Positions 37,555 through 43,653 of a DNA stretch of 43,653 nucleotides are shown here, one piece after another. This DNA is from a virus. The notes under the pieces are model-generated. The model saw only the letters and a list, made by a program, of their open reading frames with translations, ran no database searches and was not told the origin of the DNA. The position numbers and the translations under genes were made by a program. Every line of letters starts with the position of its first letter. Positions within the stretch are counted from its first letter, which is position 1. The stretch spans positions 1 through 43,653 of the IMG/VR virus record IMGVR_UViG_3300025000_000186. One strand, written 5' to 3'.

Positions 37555-38870
37555 TTCAGAACATCGCAATATCAAAGCTTCATCCTCACTATGATAATCC
37601 AAGAAAGGACCTTGGGGATCTGACAGAGCTTGCTGAAAGCATCAAAGCAAACGGTATATTTCAAAATCTCACAGTTGTACCATGGTTTTCTAAAATAACC
37701 GGCGTTGGATGTGATGATCCCAAACAGCAGGAGGAAATGGGATACACAGTCGTTATTGGGCACCGCCGTCTTGCAGCTGCAAAGCTGGCCGGATTGACGG
37801 AAGTTCCATGTGCAATATCAAACATGAACATGCATGATCAAATTTCAACAATGTTGCTTGAGAATATGCAGCGGAGCGATTTAACAGTTTATGAGCAGGC
37901 TCAAGGCTTCCAGATGATGCTTGACCTTGGAGATTCAGTTGATGAAATATCTAAGAGAACTGGATTTTCTGAAACTACTGTACGTCGAAGAGTGAAGCTT
38001 CTAGAACTGGACAATGACAAATTTAGAGAATCGGTAGGGCGTGGAGCTACGTTAATGGATTACCTGGAACTTGATAAAATTCAGAATAATGAACTGAAAA
38101 ATAGCGTTCTTGACAAAATCGGGACATCAAATTTTAAGTTTGAATTACAACGTGCTATTGACAAGGAGAAAAATGAACATGAAATGTCACTTCTCATTGA
38201 TCAAGTAAAAGCATTTGCTTCCCAGATAGATAACAGCACTGGACTGCGCTGGATTGGATCCTATTATGGACGTGACCATAAAAATTTCAAGAAGCCTGAT
38301 GGTGCTGGATCTGTAAAGTATTACTTTGTCGTGTCAAATTACGGATACATTACTCTTTATACTGAATCTGAAGAGAAAAAGGATGATGCTGCTAATGAAC
38401 AGAGAGAAATGCAGGAAAAAAAGAAAGAGGTTCATGCTGCTTTAGAAGAAATAACAAAACGGGCTTATAAGCTTAGGCACGATTTTATTTTTGGAATTTC
38501 TAGTACAAGTGCAAAGAGAAAGATAAGCGTTATTATGGAATACTCGCTACGCGCAATGTTAAATGATTGCTATAGCTTAGATTATGAACAACTTGCTGAA
38601 GCTTTGGATATTGAAATCAGCGAAGATGACGATGAATGGACTTATGAAAAAATTTCAAATCAACTCAACTCTCAGTTGGAACGTAGCACTCTTATAGCAA
38701 TATATATGCTTTTGGACTCACCGAGTGAGCATTATTATAACTGGAATAATCAACACACTGACAATGAGTCTTTAAATACGGTATATGATTTTCTTGAAAA
38801 ATTCGGTTATGAAATGTCAGACGAGGAACGTATGTTACGTGACGGTACCCATGATTTGTTTGCGTCATAG
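37551..38870 (+). CDS. ParB/Spo0J-family protein
   Basis: This 439-aa protein has the ParB N-terminal CTPase-like domain with GHRR at residues 70-73 and ENMQRSDLTVYEQAQGF at 104-120. A helix-turn-helix at about 128-150 (DEISKRTGFSETTVRRRVKL) follows. The long C-terminal region (about 190-439) is charged and not recognised. No ParA partner is encoded. It may act in replication or transcription control rather than partition. It precedes the replication initiator and overlaps the radical SAM stop. Confidence 0.85.
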   Translation: MIQNIAISKLHPHYDNPRKDLGDLTELAESIKANGIFQNLTVVPWFSKITGVGCDDPKQQEEMGYTVVIGHRRLAAAKLAGLTEVPCAISNMNMHDQISTMLLENMQRSDLTVYEQAQGFQMMLDLGDSVDEISKRTGFSETTVRRRVKLLELDNDKFRESVGRGATLMDYLELDKIQNNELKNSVLDKIGTSNFKFELQRAIDKEKNEHEMSLLIDQVKAFASQIDNSTGLRWIGSYYGRDHKNFKKPDGAGSVKYYFVVSNYGYITLYTESEEKKDDAANEQREMQEKKKEVHAALEEITKRAYKLRHDFIFGISSTSAKRKISVIMEYSLRAMLNDCYSLDYEQLAEALDIEISEDDDEWTYEKISNQLNSQLERSTLIAIYMLLDSPSEHYYNWNNQHTDNESLNTVYDFLEKFGYEMSDEERMLRDGTHDLFAS

Positions 38871-38942
38871 ACATTATGAAACTGCACAAAAGCGTTCATA
38901 TGTGAAGTAAGTCCATTACAATGTAAAGGGGTTATACATAAG

Positions 38943-39863
38943 ATGGCAAGTCCACAACCAACCGATTCTCATTTGAGGATCGCTCACAGCATAGAGGAAG
39001 AATTGATGATGCGGGACTTCAGTAAACGTCAGCGGTCAATTATTGACTTCATATTGAGGTTATCCTGGGGCTGCGGAAAAAAGACTGCAATTATACCTCA
39101 TCAAAAAGATTTTGAACTTGCAGGGATTGACAAAACCAAAATAAAGGCTGAGCTGGACTGGCTTATTAAAGCAAAGGTAATTATGCGGGATGTTACAGGC
39201 CGAGAATATGCCTTTAATAAAAATTATGATGAGTGGAAAGTATCCATTGTCCCCCTTTACAACAAAGATCGTTTGTATGACCTTGTTGCCTTAAATTTAA
39301 ATAGTTGCCAAAAAAGCAACATAGTTGCTGAAAAAGCAACCGAAAAAGAAATAATAGTTGACGAAAAAGCAACCGGTGAGTTGACGAAAAAGCAACTTTT
39401 AAATGAGCCAAATCCTACAGACAGTAGCGTGGAAAGTGCGTCTATAGAAAACTTAGTTATAGAAAATAAAGAAATAGAAGTAGTAGTAGACGTGCGCGCG
39501 AAGGAAAGTGAAATATTTAAGTTTTACGAACAAAATATTGGATTGATCACAAGATTTCATACGGAGCTTATAGGCCAGTACTTGGATGAGGGTATGGAAC
39601 CAGATGCAATATTAGCTATACTGCAGGACAGCATAGGCAAAGGCAATAGTTGGGATTGGATTAAAAAAGTCCTGGATAGTTCTGCTAAATGTAATATTAA
39701 AACTAAAGACCAGTACGAAGCTAAGAAATTAGATCGTGCCAATGCAAAAAGCCGGGACAAGCCGCCAAATAAAATAGGCGGCAATAAGCCTCCTCAGACA
39801 GGGAATTTTGAGCAGCGCAAGCATTCGGATGATTATTTTGAAAATGTTTACAAAGAAGTTTGA
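38943..39863 (+). CDS. replication initiator (phage O/DnaD-like)
   Basis: This 306-aa protein has an N-terminal winged-helix domain of the Phage_rep_O type (MMRDFSKRQRSIIDFILRLS, then KDFELAGIDKTKIKAELDWL). An iteron-encoding linker lies at about residues 118-155. The C-terminal part at about 190-275 (EIFKFYEQNIGLITRFHTEL) is DnaB_2/DnaD-like. A basic tail follows. It is expected to bind the iterons within its own gene and recruit host helicase. No helicase or loader gene is visible, so host proteins are probably used. Confidence 0.85.
   Translation: MASPQPTDSHLRIAHSIEEELMMRDFSKRQRSIIDFILRLSWGCGKKTAIIPHQKDFELAGIDKTKIKAELDWLIKAKVIMRDVTGREYAFNKNYDEWKVSIVPLYNKDRLYDLVALNLNSCQKSNIVAEKATEKEIIVDEKATGELTKKQLLNEPNPTDSSVESASIENLVIENKEIEVVVDVRAKESEIFKFYEQNIGLITRFHTELIGQYLDEGMEPDAILAILQDSIGKGNSWDWIKKVLDSSAKCNIKTKDQYEAKKLDRANAKSRDKPPNKIGGNKPPQTGNFEQRKHSDDYFENVYKEV
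39304..39396. repeat. four 17-bp iterons: candidate replication origin
   Basis: Copies with the pattern GTTGNNNAAAAAGCAAC lie at 39304-39320, 39324-39340, 39357-39373 and 39380-39396, the last two identical. Each is bounded by GTTG and CAAC. Spacing (20, 33 and 23 bp) puts them in different reading frames of the initiator gene, so conservation is at DNA level. Iterons within the initiator gene are typical of lambda-like origins. AT-rich sequence follows at 39430-39490. Confidence 0.85.
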
Positions 39864-39877
39864 AAGGAGTGGTTGAA

Positions 39878-40345
39878 GTGAAAATAAAAGCCATTACACT
39901 TATTCAGCCTTGGGCTTCACTCATAGCCTGGGGAGAGAAGGGAATTGAAACTAGGAGTTGGAGCGCCAAGTACAAAGGCCAGTTGGCAATACATGCCGGT
40001 GCCAAGATTGATTACGAGGCATGTGAATATCCAGCAATCAGAGCTGCATTACGCCGGCATGGAATAAATAAGCCTTCGGAGCTACCTACTAGTTGTATAC
40101 TGTCAGTTTGTCAGATATTTGATTGTGTTCGTATGGTAGAGAGCGCAGGCCCTTTTGGTGTAAAGGTTCCCGGATATAAACTTTCCGAAAAAGAGCATGC
40201 CTTTGGTGATTACCAACCTGGCAGGTATGCATGGATCCTGGCCAATGTTAAGCGCCCGGCTACACCAATACCAGCAAAAGGTAAAATGATGCTATGGGAC
40301 TTTGATATGACTACTGCAAAATTTGCTGGTCAGGAGTGGGATTGA
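39878..40345 (+). CDS. ASCH-domain protein
   Basis: This is a 155-aa protein from GTG 39878, about eight bases after AAAGGAG. The ASCH fold is evident: IKAITLIQPWASLIAWGEKG, IETRSWS, and YKGQLAIHAGAK, with a C-terminal GRYAWILANVKRP block. ASCH domains bind RNA or modified nucleotides, and some act as amidohydrolases on modified cytidine. In phages the role is unknown. It overlaps a zinc-ribbon gene. Confidence 0.85.
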   Translation: MKIKAITLIQPWASLIAWGEKGIETRSWSAKYKGQLAIHAGAKIDYEACEYPAIRAALRRHGINKPSELPTSCILSVCQIFDCVRMVESAGPFGVKVPGYKLSEKEHAFGDYQPGRYAWILANVKRPATPIPAKGKMMLWDFDMTTAKFAGQEWD

Positions 40346-40578
40346 TGCAGTGTGGAGCATGTAAGCATGAGGGTAATGATTTTATAAATATCCGCCAAGT
40401 AGGAGTAAACAATTATCTTGTTACCGGAGAAATAAAGGAGCCTGAAATTTATTTTAAAATTTATATTTGTCCGGCATGTGGTAATTTGCAGGTAGATTTA
40501 CGCACAATATTAACAAAGGTTGTGAAAGGACTATGGGATAAGGAGGATGAGAAAATCAATGATGATACGCACCTATGA
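40345..40578 (+). CDS. zinc-ribbon protein
   Basis: This 77-aa protein begins MQCGACKHEGNDFINIRQVG and has CPACGNLQ in its second half, giving two CxxC pairs that should bind zinc. The start overlaps the ASCH stop. The C-terminus overlaps the following gene. Possibly a nucleic-acid-binding accessory protein. Confidence 0.65.
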   Translation: MQCGACKHEGNDFINIRQVGVNNYLVTGEIKEPEIYFKIYICPACGNLQVDLRTILTKVVKGLWDKEDEKINDDTHL

Positions 40579-40780
40579 TGATAAAAAAGAGGCTAAATTT
40601 GACCTCGAAGGGCTTGAAGAATATTTCAGGAGCATGATAGATCACAAAGAGAATGAAAAGCGGGTAACTGTTGCAAAAGAAGAGGCGTATTTAGAAGGGT
40701 ACAGAGATGCTCTAAACTCAGTAGCAAGTATAATGGGGGCATCGAATTATCGAGTGGTGGAGGAAGAAAAGAATGAATAG
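40559..40780 (+). CDS. 73-aa hypothetical protein
   Basis: ATG 40559 lies 12 bases after AAGGAGG, and ATG 40562 is equally possible. It starts MMIRTYDDKKEAKFDLEGLE and has an amphipathic C-terminal part (AKEEAYLEGYRDALNSVASI). It overlaps genes on both sides. No family recognised. Confidence 0.55.
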   Translation: MMIRTYDDKKEAKFDLEGLEEYFRSMIDHKENEKRVTVAKEEAYLEGYRDALNSVASIMGASNYRVVEEEKNE

Positions 40781-41585
40781 GCAAGGCAAAGACAAGATAG
40801 AGTATTTGAACTATACTTTTAACCCGGTAACAGGGTGCTTGCATCCATGTAAAGACCAGTATTGTTACGCCAAGAAGATAGCAAACAGATTTGGTCACAA
40901 CAGCATTATCGAAGCCTGCATGTTTAAGGATAAACCAAAGATTTACGATTTGCATTACCCAGTTACATACAGTAGAGATTATGGACATGACCTTATGGGG
41001 AATCCGGTTGTAAAGGATTATATCGACCCGTATCCAGCAGGATTCGCACCAACATTTCACAGATACCGGCTGGACGAACCCACGAAAAAGAAACAACCAT
41101 CAATAATCGGCGTGGTGTATATGGGAGATCTGTTCGGGGAATGGGTTCCGGATGAATGGATAGAGGAAGTATTTAAGGCTTGTGAAGAAGCTCCGCAGCA
41201 TACGTATATGTACTTGACAAAAAATCCTGAAAGATATGCAAAATTTGCTCCTCTTATCCGCAAAAATTACTGGATCGGCTTTACAAATACTTATGCAGAC
41301 AACGATAGAATGAAATATTTTGGGTATGCGCACTGGCTTGATAATTGTAAAAAGTTTGTATCTATCGAACCACTGCTTGGAGAACCGACAACATTTAATC
41401 ATCAGGTTGATTGGGTAATCATCGGACAGCAAACCGGGACCGGAGCAGTACCACCAAAATCAGAGTGGGTGCAAAGCATAATAGAGCAATGCAGGGCAGC
41501 AGCTATACCGGTATTTGTGAAAAACCCGTTATATGAGCAGTTTCCAATTCAGGAGTGGCCGGATGGGTTAGATGGGAAATCTTGA
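40773..41585 (+). CDS. DUF5131 (phage Gp37/Gp68-like) protein
   Basis: This 270-aa protein matches the Gp37/Gp68 group. It has NPVTGCLHPCKDQYCYAKKI with C22, C26 and C31, then VVYMGDLFGEWVPDEWIEEV, a TYMYLTKNPERY strand-helix and VDWVIIGQQTGTGA near the end. The family is distantly related to radical SAM barrels and carries a Cys triad, so a metal- or cluster-dependent reaction is possible. The substrate is unknown. This is the last gene of the early block before the late activator. Confidence 0.85.
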   Translation: MNRQGKDKIEYLNYTFNPVTGCLHPCKDQYCYAKKIANRFGHNSIIEACMFKDKPKIYDLHYPVTYSRDYGHDLMGNPVVKDYIDPYPAGFAPTFHRYRLDEPTKKKQPSIIGVVYMGDLFGEWVPDEWIEEVFKACEEAPQHTYMYLTKNPERYAKFAPLIRKNYWIGFTNTYADNDRMKYFGYAHWLDNCKKFVSIEPLLGEPTTFNHQVDWVIIGQQTGTGAVPPKSEWVQSIIEQCRAAAIPVFVKNPLYEQFPIQEWPDGLDGKS

Positions 41586-41626
41586 AATATCGGATGCAGG
41601 ATAAAAGGCAAAAGGAGCGTGAGGTT

Positions 41627-42052
41627 ATGAATTACATAAGAGAAGAGGAAGAATTAGCAAGAGATACTATTGAATTGGTGGAGAAAGATCTCAAATGCTA
41701 TCCTGATTGGATAATCAGAATTGAAGTTCCAAATCTAGGGATACCTCAACGTGGATCAGTTATAGGCGGTATACCACCTTCTCCAGATAGAGGCAGTTAT
41801 ATTGAAGATGCGTTAGAAGTGTCAGAAGAAATTCAGAGAAAAGTAGAAATTATAGAAAGAGTTTATCTAAGGCTCCATGGAAAAACGAAAGATATTATAG
41901 AAATGAGATATTTTTTAAATTATCCAAGAGAGGAAATATTGAATTACCTGGCAGATAAAGAAACAAAAAAACCAATTAGTAAAAGGACTTACTACAGACT
42001 CAGAGATAAGGCTTTAGAGAGTTTTGCAAGAGCATTGGGATATATAGATTAA
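41627..42052 (+). CDS. late transcription activator (ArpU/sigma-like)
   Basis: This is a 141-aa protein from ATG 41627, nine bases after AAAGGAG. The C-terminal half is a sigma-70 region 4-like HTH: KTKDIIEMRYFLNYPREEIL, then SKRTYYRLRDKALESFARAL. The N-terminal half is acidic. Size and position, last before the recombinase/HNH/terminase block, match late gene activators of Firmicutes phages. The promoter at 42084 with repeats next to its -35 lies directly downstream and is the likely target. Confidence 0.82.
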   Translation: MNYIREEEELARDTIELVEKDLKCYPDWIIRIEVPNLGIPQRGSVIGGIPPSPDRGSYIEDALEVSEEIQRKVEIIERVYLRLHGKTKDIIEMRYFLNYPREEILNYLADKETKKPISKRTYYRLRDKALESFARALGYID

Positions 42053-42060
42053 AAAATAGT

Positions 42061-42112
42061 GGGACAAAAGCGGGACATTATGTTTGACATATTAAAATAC
42101 TCATGATATTTT
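42061..42112 (+). promoter_or_regulatory. candidate late promoter with activator repeats
   Basis: TTGACA (42084-42089), 17 nt and TATTTT (42107-42112) form the promoter. Direct repeats GGGACA at 42061-42066 and 42072-42077 lie 11 bp apart and directly upstream of the -35, in phase with the helix. This fits contact by the activator encoded just before it. Confidence 0.65.
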
Positions 42113-42169
42113 GTGATAAGAGGTGAAAGTTGCCTCGAGGAAAAATTAAATAAAGAACACTATGATGAA

Positions 42170-42214
42170 GGCGGGAGTTGCAACTTATAAATGCACTCCC
42201 GCCATTGATTTTTA
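42170..42214 (+). terminator. strong hairpin terminator or attenuator
   Basis: GGCGGGAGT (42170-42178) pairs perfectly with ACTCCCGCC (42195-42203), with an inner GCA/TGC pair, followed by ATTGATTTTTAT. It lies downstream of the late promoter, so it may attenuate late transcription. Confidence 0.7.
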
Positions 42215-42217
42215 TAT

Positions 42218-42249
42218 AAGAACTTCTAAATGGTAGTTCTTTTTATTTT
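42218..42249 (+). terminator. second terminator hairpin
   Basis: AAGAACT (42218-42224) pairs with AGTTCTT (42235-42241), followed by TTTATTTTA. It precedes the ribosome binding site of the small Cys-rich ORF. Confidence 0.65.
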
Positions 42250-42266
42250 AACGGGAGGTGATCTCC

Positions 42267-42380
42267 TTGAACATAATTATATGGATATCAACCCCAAAGA
42301 AGTGTACGCAATGTCATTGGTGGAATAAAAGAAAGTATTGCTGTAGGCTGTTAAGATGCAGATATCCTTCAAAAAGATAA
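42267..42380 (+). CDS. 37-aa Cys-rich basic protein
   Basis: It starts at TTG behind GGGAGGTGATCTCC, an almost perfect anti-16S match. The product reads MNIIIWISTPKKCTQCHWWN, followed by YCCRLLRCRYP. Five Cys with many basic residues suggest a zinc-binding nucleic-acid protein. It sits between two terminators, so it has its own transcription control. Too short for routine calling. Confidence 0.5.
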   Translation: MNIIIWISTPKKCTQCHWWNKRKYCCRLLRCRYPSKR

Positions 42381-42388
42381 AAAATTAT

Positions 42389-42416
42389 AAGGCAAAAAGC
42401 CTTTTTATTTTTTTTA
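42389..42416 (+). terminator. terminator after the Cys-rich ORF
   Basis: AAGGC (42389-42393) pairs with GCCTT (42399-42403) around AAAAA, followed by a long T-rich run. Confidence 0.7.
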
Positions 42417-42426
42417 TTTTATAATA

Positions 42427-42456
42427 AATAATACATAATTTTTGATATGTATTATT
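42427..42456. repeat. perfect 10-bp dyad near the packaging genes
   Basis: AATAATACAT (42427-42436) and ATGTATTATT (42447-42456) are perfect inverted repeats with a 10-bp spacer. AATAATAC recurs near 42515. This AT-rich dyad lies before the small recombinase and could be its binding site or an operator. Confidence 0.5.
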
Positions 42457-42562
42457 CGCAAAACAAAGAGATTCAAAATTAGTAAAATCCAGTATTTGAG
42501 ATTTAGCTCGAATAATACAGAATGTGTTTTAAGTATTATTGAAAATGCAAGAAGGTGGAAAA

Positions 42563-43108
42563 ATGAAGGTCGTACAACCTATACGTGAAAAAACTAAAAT
42601 TGATGAGATAAAAAAGATATTAAAAGAAAAAAATGAGCGAAATTATATCATGTTTGTTATTGGTATTTATACAGGACTCAGAATTAGTGATATTTTACAG
42701 TTAAAGGTAAAAGATTTAAAAAACCAAGATTATATTATCCTGAAAGAGAAAAAGACCAAAAAGAGCAGCCGCATATTCATTAATCCGATATTGAAGCGTG
42801 ATTTAAAGAAATATCTTGAAAACCGGATTGAGGATGAATATATTATTAAATCTCGGAAGGGAATTAATAAACCACTGCAACGAGATATGGCATATAAACT
42901 TTTAGCCAAAGCCGCAGAAGAACTTGGCATGGATGAGATAGGTTGTCATACAATGCGCAAGACATTCGGATATCACTATTACTCCAAGAAAAAGGATATT
43001 GGCTTTCTAATGCAACTCTTTAATCATTCTAAGGAGAGCATTACATTGAGATACATTGGGGTTAACCAGGACATGAGAGACAAAGCTATGAAAGATTTCA
43101 GGTATTAA
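42563..43108 (+). CDS. minimal tyrosine recombinase
   Basis: This is a 181-aa protein from ATG 42563 behind AGAAGGTGG. It is essentially only the catalytic domain, with no full N-terminal SAM-like domain. The set is TGLRISDILQL (Arg, near 39), CHTMRKTFGYHYY (His and Arg, near 128-131), LFNHSKES (His, near 154) and LRYIG (Tyr, near 163). Proteins of this kind lie just before HNH/terS in many Firmicutes phages. The role is unknown; a function at cos or in genome circularisation is possible. Confidence 0.85.
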   Translation: MKVVQPIREKTKIDEIKKILKEKNERNYIMFVIGIYTGLRISDILQLKVKDLKNQDYIILKEKKTKKSSRIFINPILKRDLKKYLENRIEDEYIIKSRKGINKPLQRDMAYKLLAKAAEELGMDEIGCHTMRKTFGYHYYSKKKDIGFLMQLFNHSKESITLRYIGVNQDMRDKAMKDFRY

Positions 43109-43110
43109 GT

Positions 43111-43476
43111 ATGGCACTAAAGAAGTTCTGCAGGCATTCAGGATGTAAGGCGTTGGTTGAAACCGGATACTGTGAGAAGCATACAAAGGATAAGCAGTCA
43201 TATGATCGATACAGAGGATCAGCAGCCGAACGTGGATATGATGCAAGGTGGAGAAGATACAGGACAGTATTTCTAAAAGGCCATCCGTTGTGTGAGTGCG
43301 AAGACTGTAAGAAGAATGGATGGATTATACCTGCTACTGTAGTTGATCATATCATACCTCATAAAGGCAATTATGATTTGTTTTGGGATCCAAAGAATCA
43401 CCAGGCAATGAGCAAACAACATCATGATATAAAAACGGCAAGTGAAGATGGAGGGTTTGGCAATGGAAGGAATTGA
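43111..43476 (+). CDS. HNH endonuclease beside the packaging site
   Basis: This 121-aa protein starts 3 nt after the recombinase stop. It has an N-terminal Cys-rich part (FCRHSGCKALVETGYCEKHT) and CECEDCKK. The HNH core is VVDHIIPHKGNYDLFWDPKN, then HQAMSKQHHDIKTA. In HK97-like phages this protein acts with the terminase to cut cos. It is encoded at the end of the genome next to the packaging region, as expected. Confidence 0.92.
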   Translation: MALKKFCRHSGCKALVETGYCEKHTKDKQSYDRYRGSAAERGYDARWRRYRTVFLKGHPLCECEDCKKNGWIIPATVVDHIIPHKGNYDLFWDPKNHQAMSKQHHDIKTASEDGGFGNGRN

Positions 43477-43606
43477 TTTCTTTATAAAGCTTAGAGATGT
43501 AAGCGATGAAGTCATAAAGGCGTTTGAAAGCAAGGATGAATCAGCTATTGAAAATGCATTGGGCAAGTTTGCACTGCTGATGATCCAAATGGACTGCATG
43601 AAGTGA
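43463..43606 (+). CDS. 47-aa small protein between HNH and cos
   Basis: It overlaps the HNH gene by 14 nt and starts behind GGAGGG. It reads MEGIDFFIKLRDVSDEVIKA, followed by an amphipathic helix ending MDCMK. Small proteins at this exact place occur in related phages and may help packaging. No family is recognised. Confidence 0.6.
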   Translation: MEGIDFFIKLRDVSDEVIKAFESKDESAIENALGKFALLMIQMDCMK

Positions 43607-43653
43607 CAGGGGGTAGGGGGGGTATAAATCTCTACGGTTATGCGGACGGAGAC
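43607..43653. other. right end of the packaging site
   Basis: This is GC-rich sequence with a long G-run (GGGGGTAGGGGGGGTATAAA) followed by TCTCTACGG and GCGGACGGAGAC. Sequences of this kind, G-run then TCTCTACGG, commonly occur at cos of HNH-type phages. Together with positions 1-17 it forms the probable cos. The exact staggered cut is not determinable here. Confidence 0.6.

Noticed and set aside
1-43653. CRISPR arrays, tRNA genes, rRNA and diversity-generating retroelements
   Set aside because: No regularly spaced repeats, no cloverleaf-like sequences with CCA-proximal features, and no reverse transcriptase or template/variable repeats were found by eye.

Overview
The window reads as the complete genome of a temperate siphovirus-type phage (HK97-fold capsid, non-contractile tail) of a low-GC Gram-positive host, most likely a clostridium. 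The evidence is AT-rich sequence, strong AGGAGG-type ribosome binding sites, several TTG and GTG starts, a clostridial-style AgrD peptide and a typical Firmicutes phage gene order. The right edge ends with a tyrosine recombinase, an HNH nuclease and a small ORF. The left edge begins with hairpins followed by terS. This is the usual order around a cos site, so the sequence appears to be cut at, or circularly closed over, the packaging site. The genes run unbroken through the integrase region, so this looks like the excised or virion form rather than an integrated prophage.

Layout: (1) 1-6031, packaging and capsid: terS, terL, portal, prohead protease, major capsid protein. (2) 6106-9762, capsid-associated accessory proteins, including a lectin-like protein and an SGNH esterase. 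(3) 9769-11980, an island inside the morphogenesis genes with its own promoter, two paralogous ribbon-helix-helix (RHH) proteins, structured noncoding DNA, and a XerC/D-type recombinase behind a possible RNA switch. (4) 11999-23065, head-tail connectors, major tail protein, tail chaperone with a -1 frameshift site, tape measure, distal tail protein and a large tail tip/fibre protein. (5) 23067-25538, an RHH/DUF5317-like membrane protein cassette, then holin, amidase and an accessory membrane protein. (6) 25624-30265, the lysogeny region, mostly leftward. (7) 30463-41585, rightward early genes: Cro-like protein, many small proteins, nucleases, radical SAM enzyme, ParB, replication initiator with internal iterons, ASCH protein and DUF5131. 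(8) 41627-43653, late activator, candidate late promoter, small recombinase and HNH nuclease leading back to the packaging site.

The most interesting system is in the lysogeny region. The leftward operon encodes an XRE (CI-like) repressor, an overlapping multi-pass membrane protein that resembles the sensor half of AgrC but has no kinase domain, and a 43-residue AgrD-like cyclic-lactone pheromone precursor whose ring residue is Ser instead of Cys. A large serine integrase follows. No AgrB processing protease is visible in the window. I infer a phage-borne peptide communication system controlling lysogeny, with maturation borrowed from the host.

Nearby, a 79-aa protein of unknown function is transcribed rightward from a promoter carrying a 13/14 match to the Gram-positive LexA box, so DNA-damage input may converge on the same decision. 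Early genes are probably driven from the divergent operator at 30313-30431. The replication initiator carries four 17-bp iterons inside its gene. The sigma-like protein ending at 42052 probably activates the TTGACA/TATTTT promoter just downstream, which would read through the HNH gene and, after cos closure, into the terminase and structural genes.
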